This document shows positions 9,965 through 19,433 of a DNA stretch of 32,404 nucleotides, piece by piece. This DNA is from Hysterium pulicare CBS 123377. Taxonomy: Eukaryota > Ascomycota > Dothideomycetes > Hysteriales > Hysteriaceae. Location: NCBI GenBank assembly GCA_000467715.1, contig AJFK01000326.1, positions 1-32,404 on the forward strand, written 5' to 3'. The position numbers and the translations under genes were made by a program. Position 1 is the stretch's first letter; the number at the start of each line of letters is the position of its first letter. Under the pieces are notes generated by a model that made no database searches, was not told the origin of the DNA, and saw nothing but the letters and a program-made list of their open reading frames with translations.

Positions 9965-11093
9965 ACAGTATATACTCCCATAGTGTTTACTTTATGGAGT
10001 TCCGAAAGTGCAGGCGGGGAGGGAAAAGATGATTAGGGAGATGAATAGGAAGATTGAGGAAGTATCGGGTAGGTGACACCTACTACATCTTCAGGCCTCC
10101 GATAACGACATCTGCAACTGAAAGGTCGTCTGCCAGAAACCTTTCCCAAGCCTCCAGTACATGGCACGGTTATTCCAGTTCCCCAACCCCCAAACAACAT
10201 TTAAAGCACCTCTTTAAGCTTCCCCCAATCCTAGACCGAGAACCGCCCAGGTTTACTGAACCATTAAAGCACAATCACCCTTACCCTTCCCGTCAATTTA
10301 AATCTCGCCTTCACCTTCACTCGAGGCTCTCTCCTCGTCCACAAATAGGCTCTCTTCCGTTATATTGGTGATATCAAGCTGGTAATGATGCGAAAGGTCC
10401 GCTATCTATTCGGCTCCTCGTGGAAGCGGCGGGCCCAGACAGCTGGATTGATTCTCTTCGAAATTCCGAGGGGCTAGCTCTTCTTTGAGGCAGTGGTTGG
10501 CCTGGCGGGGACAGAGGCTTCATGACTATAGGCACAGTGCAGTGTCTTTTCATCAGCGTCCCCCTGGTTAGCTCCTCTCAAGGCAGAGAATGAGTAGAAG
10601 AGTTGGGAACAATTAGAAAGGGATGGCGCCTTTTGCAAACCACAACATGGAGAAGACGAACTTCGCCACGAGGAGAGTGAACCCGATATCACTAAGCGAT
10701 CGCTTCCCGATTCCTACTTCTCCCTTTTCCTCTCGTAAAACACATGACTATGCAATGGTGGAATACTCCGAAAATCGGAAGATAGCCGTTCGATATAATG
10801 AGCTGCTGCACGCACCTAGGAACTAGAAGCTCATTCCACATCATTGAGCGAGCTTTTGTATCGAACGCTGGTGTATGTAAGTTGAAAACTTGCTGACTAG
10901 TAAAATCCGACTAAATTCGGTTAGCAAGCTGCGATCTGATTGGTCTAACTGTCCAATTGTTTGCACCCTGCACACCACTTTCGCCCTACTATACCCACCA
11001 TCCCAAAGCCCTGCATCGATTTAATTCACTGACTCCAATTAACTTTTGAAGGAACCGACAAAAAAAAAACTCTTGATCGAGTCAACGCTTCTC
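9965..11093. other. No recognisable gene
   Basis: Short open frames only, on both strands, with no family resemblance. No element from the dispersed families is seen. Confidence 0.45.
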
Positions 11094-12287
11094 TCAGGAG
11101 ACATTAATTTTGAACTCAACCGCTTGAGGTTCATCTCGCACAAGGTCGTCCACTCTCCCATCCCAATGGAGGTCATCCGAATGAGATTTAGGAGTATTAT
11201 AGAGTGCATGAATGCCGTATTGACTCCATAAAGCATCAAATCCGCATACGGTTGATCCCGTGGAGCATGCATCATCGCCTAGCAAATTACAAAAAGCTTT
11301 CTTACCACCATGAATGCTAGTAGCCTACGTCAACTATGTCACCGCCAGCAAGGTAGAATCTGAGCCCAGAGACATATTCGAAACTCAGGAAAGCCATCAA
11401 AATGGGATCGACGCCGACAACGTCCAGAGCCTGCAAACGGGCACGCCTGATAAAGAGCAGTCTAGATCCTTGATGGAGCCAACGGTCATGTACCTTGGCC
11501 TCCTGAATTGACCGCCAAAGATGTTTATATTGCTTCAAGGTCCATTCCCATGGTGGTTCTTCGCGCGATCGGAAACCCTTCATGAGAACCAGCAACCTCA
11601 ACAGTGGTTGAGTGAGGCGCCATATTCTTCTCGTTCAAAAGTCCTAGAGACGGAGATGGATTATTGTTGACCTCTCTAGGGCAAAGTACAGAGCTTTTCA
11701 GTCGCGAAAGATTGCTCGATGTATGGGTAGTTGGTCTTCCCGGGCTTCGAACACGTACCCAAACTCATTCTCTGGAGAAATCGTGTCCCACAGAACGATT
11801 GTGATAACGGTGTACTGGCAAAGATCTTATATGCTAGGAAATGTCCTTTGAAAGGAAGAAAACATCAGCGCGCGTTGTCAAAGCTCACAGGGACTTGAAC
11901 ACAGCAGATGAGATTATTGGCGAGGTCGGGATGTCGGATTACGAGGTTTTCGGAGCTTTGGCCTCTTCCGGCCAATTTTTATGAGAGGTGGTGAAGGCAT
12001 GAGATGTGTGATGGGCCGGCATGCGGATTTTCCAGCGCCGAGGTTTAACTGTCTTGCCGGGGGATTGTGGCCACCAATTGGCATCTCCTCAGGTGGGTCT
12101 CTGAAATCGAATAGTCCTCCATAGTCATGGCCCCGATTATTAAGTTAAGGAGCTGGCCTGGGAAAGGATCGAGAGAGTGCCATAAGTTTGAATGTTGATC
12201 TTGTAAGGATAGCACACTTGTGAAAGCAATATCCCCAAGTCCAGGTTTCCACCGGGGGTTCATGTTGTTCGGCTCTTCAATCTGCAC
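11094..12287 (-). pseudogene. F-box-family protein pseudogene, copy 2 (5' truncated)
   Basis: Minus-strand relic of a fungal F-box protein family whose members carry YVSGLRF near the C terminus. Pieces in order are: PYKINIQT and GHDYGGLFDFRDPPEE (12100-12220), TPLSQSFC (11790-11813, usually PLSQSFW at the end of the F-box), and FGYVFEARED (about 11740-11765). Then come KALYFALE and TRRIWRLTQPLL (about 11600-11632), EYVSGLRFYLAGG (11356-11376), and a C-terminal piece with YGIHALYN. At least three in-frame stops (after FRD, after LRL, after DF) and several frameshifts separate them. The N-terminal CxxC segment of copy 1 is missing. F-box proteins recruit substrates to SCF ubiquitin ligases; this copy cannot. 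It shares PY[HK]INIQT and GHDYGGLF with the next relic upstream, so the two are paralogues in tandem. Confidence 0.75.
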
Positions 12288-12450
12288 AGCACTCCATTAT
12301 CCATAGCGAAACCAGATTCATGCAAGGCTATTCTGACAGCTGTGGACTTATCGTAAGTAGTGTTCATGGTATGGTACTACCAGGTCATTTTCGAAATCAG
12401 CGATGAACCTCAGCCGTGAAAAAGTCGCTTGGTCCCATTCATGTTCGCTG

Positions 12451-12584
12451 CAGCGCTGGCAATGGAGTGGAGAGGAAAGGATTTGAGAGCCTAACTTGCT
12501 TAGGCAACCGGCTAGCCCGCATAGGCAGTACCTAACCTATTTAGGATTTGCGGTGAAATCCACGCCACTCCATTGTGAGCACTG
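12451..12584 (+). mobile_element. hAT-like MITE, copy 1
   Basis: A 134-bp non-coding element whose left end (cagcgctggcaatggagtgg) and right end (reverse complement cagtgctcacaatggagtgg) are inverted repeats. The second copy (21403-21551) lies in the opposite orientation and shares the interior, including gatttgagagcctaac, cttaggcaa and ctaacctatttaggattt. The 8-bp flanks gttcgctg and tctaagcg do not match, so the original target duplication is lost or the site was rearranged. It lies between the two F-box pseudogenes. Confidence 0.8.
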
Positions 12585-13174
12585 TCTAAGCGCGCTACTC
12601 GTGCTGCCATGTACGGTCCCACTTCGCACATCTCGGTCATGTCTGTGGAATGCAAAGCTGCGAAGTATAGCGGGCCCAACGTTAAGTGGCTGGAACCAAA
12701 CGGACAGCTTGCAAGGTATGTCTTTGGAAGACATTCGCATGCTAATGGCAGCAAGAAGGACACGTATCCCATCTTCACTGTCGCGTCTATGGGCCGCTTC
12801 TGCCGATTCTACACTTACTATCGGATCTCTCGCCAGGTAAAGCCTTTCGAAGAGCATCTGGAGGAAGGCAAGAAAGTTCTTTGCGGATTGATCAAGAACA
12901 TGTTCAGGTGCAGAAGTTCCTCAACATAATGAAAGACAGTGTCTCTCCACCCTAGTGATGGATTAACTGTTCTTTCCTCATCCGCGACTGCGTCAGACAT
13001 CTAGGCTCTGTATGTTGTTTATGGTCTGATGATGATGAGCTTTTTGAAATTTCCCAGCTACTGGAGTGGAGGCTCGCGGATGCAATTCAACAGAATAAGT
13101 ACAGAAAACAGGTATTGGGACTCGAAGGAGGAGGGAAACATTCTTTCATTATACAAATGTGCATTCTAAAACAC
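12585..13174. other. Spacer between F-box pseudogenes, no recognisable gene
   Basis: Frames of about 60-106 codons are open on both strands across 12537-13000. None resembles the F-box family or another family I know. Confidence 0.4.
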
Positions 13175-14055
13175 CTAACTCGTGTTTCGAACACATAGAC
13201 CGCCATCGTCAATATAGAGCTGCACCGTCTTCAAGCCCTGTGAAAAGTATTAGTTGAAAATCTTTCATAATGTTATAGCTGCTTACATCGAAGTGGGCTT
13301 TGACAGAACCGAATTTTCCGGATTCGGATACTAAAATCTGATGAGGAAGACCTGTATGCATCCCCGCCTAATCCACGGAATCACAATCGTCTACGGTTAC
13401 GAGCGCCAAACCATGTACTCCCGTTGAACCAATAGCACCGCGAAAACCGCTAAGAGTACCCTTCCTAACGTAAAGATTCGAGCCGCTGGAGAGCCTGTTT
13501 TCAGGAATGATGTAGCGTAAATCGACCTTCTCACCATATTCATGATGGAACCTCAGACCAGTCACATATTGCAAGTTGACCTGAGTTTCATCTTGAACAG
13601 ACCTCCATAATCATGACCCCAATAACCTCTTGGCAACGATCGGAGAATGTTCTTCAGCGTTTGAATGTTAATATGATACGGAGAGCTTAATTTTGTACGG
13701 AGATTCCAACATGCATCAAGTAATAACCCCAGCGCAATTTCTCTACTCGTGGTAGATTTGGATGTTGGAAGATTGAGTTGTGCGGCCAGAATGGCACGTC
13801 AATCATTATCTGGACGGCGTGAGATATATCATAGTCCGGGTCATCCTATCGTATGTATGACTCCTTAGGCACAACTAGGGCATCCTCGGTTGGCGCGTTG
13901 AAACCGACTCCGGAAAGGTGTGGTGTATACCAGTCATGTCCGTGGATATAGATAGCACGGAACTCGCTCAGCCAGGGATTTTCGCCGCTGCGTGGGCCAC
14001 CGATTTGACCACCGCAGATGTTACACTTGTAGTCGTGCATCAAGTTCTGGTCCAT
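13175..14055 (-). pseudogene. F-box-family protein pseudogene, copy 1 (internal deletion)
   Basis: The likely original start is the ATG at 14055 (ccccaatgg). The N terminus reads DYKCNICGGQIGGP, a CxxC segment seen at the start of many fungal F-box proteins, followed by WYTPHLSGVGF. A TAG at 13846-13848 comes before DDPDYDISHAVQIM. After a frameshift come CWNLRTKLSSPYHINIQT and GHDYGGLF. Then, only about 45 bp on and in a new frame, QYVTGLRFHHEYGEKV follows. In copy 2 the same two landmarks are about 760 bp apart, so the F-box half is deleted here. The C-terminal part keeps GSTGVHGLALVT, a TAG at 13368-13370 where a Trp is expected, a normal intron, and the ending FDGLKTVQLYIDDGG before a stop at 13175. 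Confidence 0.75.
13238..13286 (-). other. Preserved intron in F-box pseudogene copy 1
   Basis: A 49-bp intron on the minus strand with donor GTAAGC, branch-like ctaat and acceptor CACAG. Splicing joins KAHFD to GLKTVQLY within a split codon and restores the family's conserved FDG[FLM]K C-terminal motif. This supports both the gene call and the fungal origin. Confidence 0.75.
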
Positions 14056-14084
14056 TGGGGTTATTCGATTGAGGATGTTCGTTC

Positions 14085-14124
14085 GATGGAGATGGAGATG
14101 GAGATGGAGATGGAGATGGAGATG
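14085..14124. repeat. GATGGA hexanucleotide microsatellite
   Basis: Forty bases of perfect GATGGA repeat, 6.7 units. It lies just upstream of the presumed start of F-box pseudogene copy 1. It reads as His-Leu repeats on the minus strand and Met-Glu on the plus strand, neither likely to be functional protein. Confidence 0.95.
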
Positions 14125-14687
14125 TTTGAGGAGGGTTGTTTGATGGTGGAGCATGGAGCGCGACGTGTTGAGGCGGTGGAATTTCCAAGGTTGTGCCGTG
14201 GGAGGAGAAACTTTAGCCGAATGTGATTCACCTAGAAACTATGAACAACGAAAACGCCATGTAATCGACGACGACTTTAATGCTATTGACTGGCTTGATG
14301 GCAGCCTATACATGATTTTTCCACTCTGGTCCAAACCTCCTTTCTATCACCCGTCTATAAACAGGAGCCTCCGTTTAACCAGAGAGACTCCGCTACGCTT
14401 GCGTCATCAAACGAAGTCAAAGATATATTCCTTCAAGTTGCCAAGAGCCATGGAGAAAGAGGTTACTGGATTTAATACACATCAGCATCGGATCAGTGGC
14501 TACATCCTTGTCAATAGCTATATCAACGTATCCACTCCATCAGGAGACGAATATGATGATTCCATTGAAGGACGAATATGAACTCTTCTACAGGAAAATG
14601 GCCACGCCCACCACTAGAAGTCGCTAGGCTTCCATTAGAATGCCCTCAAGTCATCAATCAACAGAGAAAGATCTGAGCTAATCCGTA
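14125..14687. other. No recognisable gene
   Basis: A 142-codon plus-strand frame (14153-14581) with an ATG overlaps the upstream side of the F-box relic. It has no recognised domain. Confidence 0.4.
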
Positions 14688-14699
14688 GAGGTCAAAGCA

Positions 14700-14814
14700 C
14701 AACGCAAAATCAAAGCAACATCGTTACATCATTGAATGAAATCAACAACTATAAATGAGAGCTTTAAATATAATCGCCGCTTGCGCGTGGTTGAGCTTAA
14801 TCAAACTCTTCTTC
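14700..14814 (-). mobile_element. Dispersed short element, copy C with perfect 12-bp target-site duplication
   Basis: A 115-bp copy in reverse orientation (3' end at the left). It is flanked by identical gaggtcaaagca at 14688-14699 and 14815-14826, which defines both ends exactly. Relative to copy B its 3' end stops after ttttgcgttg and lacks the following T/G-rich tail. So the 3' end is variable while the 5' end (gaagaagagtttg) is fixed, as expected for truncation-tolerant insertion. Confidence 0.88.
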
Positions 14815-14898
14815 GAGGTCAAAGCAGGGAGTAATTCAGGCCAAATAAGATCTAACACAGACCTTTAGGTCTGGTCGGTGGAGCTTCAGATGTGACCT

Positions 14899-15326
14899 TC
14901 ATTCTCTGCAACCGTTCCTGTCCCAACCGGCATTAGCGCTACCTTGGCTAGCGCAAAGAGAATTGATGACATCTACTTCATTCAACCCCAAAGCTGCCAC
15001 GAACTCAGAGGCTTCATCATCAAAACGAAACGGGGCGTCGGCATTGCCTTGGCTAACGCAAAGGCATTCCCCTCCATGTAGCTCCTTCACAATTCGTCTT
15101 CCATAAAACCCCTACGCCCGCCGAACACGCACTGGACGCCTCAAAAGCCCACGTGCACAGAAAGTATGCGACGAGAGGAACGTGTTTTCGATCTGCCTCA
15201 AATTCGATATCACTGTTCTCTGAAGCAGGAAGTGAAGATACTGTCACCAAAGCAGAAAAATACTCAAACGAGCAAGACGATGCCCTACTCTCTTCCAGCA
15301 GCATGTTTTCTCCCCAAAGATTGACA
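14899..15326 (-). pseudogene. Decayed coding sequence next to the repeat-protein relic, unrecognised
   Basis: Two overlapping minus-strand frames (14899-15090 and 15053-15376) give acidic, Ala/Ser-rich sequence. Two similar segments, CLCVSQGNADA and SLCASQGSANA, suggest an internal repeat of about 100 bp. The second frame runs on from the 18-residue repeats. No family is recognised. Confidence 0.25.
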
Positions 15327-15646
15327 GACGCGTCGAGATTTCCTAAATCTCCTTCATAGAGTAGCTCTTTCTCCACAAGTAGACGTATCTAATTTGCCTA
15401 ATTCCTCTTTATGAAGCAGCTCTTTCCGCAGTTAGACATCGCAGTTGCCTGATTCTCTTTCGTCATCATGTTCTTTCTCCCTGTACAAAAAGCCGCATCA
15501 AAATCGCTTATCTCTTCTTTGCAGAGCTGCTTAAATTTTCTTCTCCTTTGTAATCTCGTCTAGCGTGGGCTTCGTTGGCATCTACTAGCTCGCTTTTGAG
15601 ATTTCTCTGGGCGTGGGGCTTGTGGGCATCCACTCTCTCCCATCTG
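15327..15646 (-). pseudogene. Relic of a protein with about 18-residue repeats
   Basis: Four imperfect units of 55, 53, 53 and 53 bp (15327-15381, 15382-15434, 15435-15487, 15488-15540) translate on the minus strand as LVEKELLYEGDLGNLDAS, LRKELLHKEELGKLDTS, LYREKEHDDERESGNCDV and KFKQLCKEEISDFDAA. The pattern is Glu/Lys-Leu-Leu...Leu-Asp. Next to them, two 48-bp units begin near 15551 and 15599 (VDANEAHARRDYKGE and VDAHKPHAQRNLKSE). In-frame stops and length changes show it is broken. Helical, coiled-coil-like repeats are probable; the family is not recognised. Confidence 0.45.
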
Positions 15647-18374
15647 CAATCTATGCAGAAGACGGTCTTTCCAAGACCTCATCCCCCTCCGCAGACAATG
15701 AAGGAGTGATCTTCGCGCATGATAGCGTTGTAGACAACCACCCTCTCTCGCCTTTGCGATCTTGCCAGGCTGGGGCCTTGCATATATACACTATCTCGCC
15801 TCTGAGAACAAGGGTATGGCTATATTTGTGGATGAGGGCGTCATAGGTGCCATCCCCAACAACCTTCTCTCTCTCTCAAGTGCTTGCGCTTTTGTAGTCA
15901 CGGAAATGGCGATCTTTGAAGGCAAGGGAGTGACCACCGTAGACGTCCGATGAGGCCCGAGGGCAACTATAGAATAGAGAGTGACCTGGCATCACCTCTC
16001 TCGGACCAATGATTGATCTTGAGTTTATTCACCCGTTTGATGCCCTCATCTTCCAAAGATGGCTTGATCTTGGCCACCTTTTCCTACTCTTGAAACTTTT
16101 GCCGGCATTCTCCAACCACCCGTAAACCTCTGGAAATAGCATTGAGAGTTCGTCGTAGCGTCGTAGGTGTAGCCTCCATTATTCCCGGTTGCTGGACTCG
16201 ATATCGTATGTGTACGGTATTTGCGCGCGTGTTCTAGTGTGAGGAAAGACAGGGTTAGCATAATCCATTTCAGTGTATGTATATCCAAGCCGTGCAAGGG
16301 AAGAAAGTGCATGAGGGAAGAATATGTACCATATAGAGCTTTAATACGAATGGGTTCAGATATGACGGCGGAGAGAAACTTAGAGGATTAGGGGGGTTGG
16401 GGAGTTGGGGAGTAGAAGAGGTGGGAGTACAGGAGTTGTTGGGCTGTCCAATTCGGCGATCACGTCCCCAGTGGAAGAAGATGAAGCGTCATGGTAGAGA
16501 AGATATTGCTTCCTTGCCGGTAAAAATTCGTCACACGCTCGGTTGTAATGAGAACATCCGCGTGGAGAAGGTTGAGTGCGGAGATTCAAGAGGTGTGTTG
16601 AATTCGGAGTGCGATACACGATTCAACATTGAAAAGCCTGAATCCGATTTCAGGTCCTTGGCCTTGGATCTCAGAGACTATGCTTTCTACTTCCTGCGCG
16701 TCGTGTGTGAAGATGATAAGAACTTAGTCGCGTTCAGTATTAGTTATTAGTATTGGAGGTACAGTGGAGGCGGAGGTGGATTGATTCTGGCTCCGGGCAT
16801 TTCATCCGTTGCGAGTGTTGTAGTTTCTGCCTCTTTCCGGAAGCTTGAGGGCGTCGAGATAGAGATTATAGTGCCGGACGAAAGATTGGAAGCTTTGTGC
16901 AGCTTCTCTGGTGTAGCTCTTTACATCATGCTAGAAACCTGGTACTAGCGTTAGACAAAATTACGTATTCGAGACCGATGAGTTCATTGTGCTTTAGTAT
17001 GCGTAGCACGTCGAAACTCTTTACGTTCTTAAAAGAGATTGGTTGAATTCGGTAGGTGAATATTTGCGGGTACCCAAAGCCGGAGAAGGATCGAGCCAAC
17101 ACTTTCATAGAGGACTTACTGTGTTCATCCCAATACCCACTCTTTTGCGATTGGTTGTGATGGCCCATCCACTGCGCCTAATGCCTGCCGAGTGAGATTG
17201 GAACTCAAGAAGACCGAGAGCCAGTAACAGCAGTTTTTACTGGCAAGGACAGTTGGGGAGTTGTAGTAAAAGCTAATAGTGGGATGTATGGAAAAAGGGA
17301 GTGGCGAGATTGGCGAGATTTGATGAATAATGCAAGGACCACTTTAAAGAAAGGAGTGCTTATCTGTAAAGATTAAGCCGAAGCGCTATTCAAATGAAGT
17401 TTACTAGTAAGCTTTACATACGTGTATCGGATTTGGACAGCTTTCTCACGTCTGGTTTGAGTGATGAGTGCCGATGTAGAGGACGTGGTTTTCAGACGAA
17501 ACAGGCATGAGCCATGTATCACTCAAATCTTGCCCTGTAAGCGATATCTCGACTCTAAAGGTGAATCGTGATGATAAGGATATCTTCGAAGAAGTCCGAA
17601 TCCAAGTTCGTGACAATATGATTCGAAAGCGATTGAGTGAGCGTCGTTGATCATGGTATGAATATATCACCCTTCACGTTTCACCTCCGCCGTCCGCATT
17701 TACATCAAAAGACTATGAAAACTTAGTCAGGGAAGCTTTCTGGGGCTGCCGAGTGGGTAGGATTGCCGCCGGATCAAGCCTGTGGAGAGTATGTTCTGGT
17801 AAGGCACGGAAACCGTTGGGAAAATCGAACTAGTCGGCTTCCTCCTTGTCTGCCAGACTTTGTTGTTTGGATGATACCAGCTGGTGCTCGTTGATCAGCC
17901 GAAATGCTGACAGAATCCATGGGAACATGAAAGTGCACACCTAGTCGCATAGACTTGTTGGTACACATTCTCAAACGACTTGGAATGGTAGTCCTGCCGA
18001 TCTTAGATACCTTGCCCTCACTATCCTCATCATCGCCACTATCCGAAGCTCATGGATATCGCGACAAGGTGCTCAGCGTCTCGTCCTTCCCGCCATGGCT
18101 TATTGTCACGAACCCTGTAAGTAGTACGATTGATACTGAAATCTTGGTCCAGCTCGCTGGTGTCTCGGGCGCGATTCGTGTTGGACGCAGACCTGCGGGA
18201 TCAGAGCGCTCTGGTCCGAATGAACAGGGCCTCGTCGCTCTAACTCCATAACGTGCGTCGGACTTCATACTGTGACATTCCGTTCAAAGTCAAACTCAAG
18301 AGAATGATATTTCATAAATATACCAGTCAAGTTGACGTTGTCCAAGACAGTTGCTTCCGCCGCCGATCCCACCA
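15647..18374. other. No firmly recognisable gene; scattered relics
   Basis: The plus strand at about 15811-15953 has two similar segments (MAIFVDEGV and MAIFEGKGV), perhaps more of the neighbouring repeat family. At 16425-16490 there is similarity to the Lys/Glu-rich relic at 23255. At 16780-17168 the minus strand shows SYTREAAQSFQSFVRHYN and FDVLRILKHNELIGLEYV in different frames. These look like real protein sequence but match nothing I can name. Confidence 0.35.
16425..16490 (+). repeat. Fragment similar to the Lys/Glu-rich relics at 23.4 and 24.1 kb
   Basis: The sequence gatcacgtcccca followed by a gaagaagatgaagc-like stretch aligns with 23480-23520. The translation ITSPVEEDEA parallels ITSPIKEVEA there. 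A short TAG-terminated remnant. Confidence 0.35.
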
Positions 18375-18731
18375 TTAATCCAGTTTCCCCCAGGAGACGT
18401 GTCGTGAGGTCCGGAGCCGGCTGAGGAGATGTCTTGCTTTGCTGTGAATGGTATCGAAGTAGTGTAGCTTAGCAAAGGGCGCAGGAGCGCCGGGCAAGCG
18501 CAAATGATACCCACACTGACCTTGATGATAATCCATACAATCGAAGGTGAGTAGGCAGCTGGAAAGGGCCAAGTTGATATCCTCACAGCTGACTTGTCTC
18601 TGCATGGAAACATGAGCATGACGGCTATCTTGCAATGCCAAAGCATGCGAAGGCGCGATACTTGGATTATACTCCAGCACAAGGTGAGAATGGCCATCGG
18701 GGATAGCGAGCTGCAAGCTCGACAAAACCAC
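18375..18731 (-). pseudogene. Possible fungal-specific transcription factor relic
   Basis: A 118-codon minus-strand frame contains YNPSIAPSHALAL and VSCEDINLALSSCLLTFD followed by CMDYHQG. This order loosely resembles the regulatory domain of Zn2Cys6 transcription factors (a 'P.I.HA..AL' helix, then 'LL.C..FEC..G'). No zinc cluster is present. A possible intron donor (gtcagt) follows DYHQ. The resemblance is weak and could be accidental. Confidence 0.22.
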
Positions 18732-18923
18732 CGTTCCGAAACAAATCTCAGGTTTTAGTGATAGGCCACTTGACGTGGTTGTTACTCAGCCACACGGGAG
18801 GGTTTCCTGTTCGGTGAAAGCTTACAGCTGCTGTGTCACACGCGGCGCCGCGGCCATCATTCACCGATCGCTTGCAACACATGCCGCTCGCAGCTAACAT
18901 GAACGCCCTTTGTTGGATTCTCC

Positions 18924-19433
18924 TTGCTCTTCCGGTGCACGTCGTTCGTCTATGCGTCGAACCTGGCTTGCTCAAAATCAAGCTTTGGCCTGTTGTCAAG
19001 GGTTATGGTTGTCGTGACATCATCAAAGATATCTCCTTCAGAGCTTGTTGTCCAGCTGGCCCGTCATGCCGCCCAAATTCCTCGCCGAGTTTGCTCTTCG
19101 AAGGCATTATCTTCTCTCCTGGGGGGTTTATCAGCATATCTGCTCTCGGCATTTCTGAAGGCACGCAACTTTGCGACAATGCTTCTCAAAGAATCAACCA
19201 TCATGCAATGAAGAATACAGCAATAGTATCCTTGGTTAGGAGGACATTCGCTCTGGATTCTACGCGGAAACAGTCAGAAATTGGAAGACTGTCAAGAAGG
19301 CTTCGAAGAAGAAAGTATTTCCGTTATGTTAGAAGAAGGTAAGAAGAAGGCGTCGGAGAAGGCTCGGATAAGACGCAAGAACCGAGAAGGTATAGCACAC
19401 GTCCATGATCATGAGAACTTCCAACCGGCTTGA
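18924..19433 (+). pseudogene. Unrecognised interrupted reading frame
   Basis: A 170-codon frame is broken by a TGA (19209-19211) and a nearby TAG. Before the stops it reads ELVVQLARHAAQIPRR and LLGGLSAYLLSAFLKARN, a basic-amphipathic then hydrophobic stretch that could be a membrane helix. After them comes a charged tail with LEEGKKKASEKARIRR. There is no ATG at its 5' end. Composition suggests a once-coding sequence, but no family is recognised. Confidence 0.25.

Noticed and set aside
14085-14154. His-Leu repeat N terminus as part of the F-box protein.
   Set aside because: It is the translation of a hexanucleotide microsatellite upstream of a better start at 14055.
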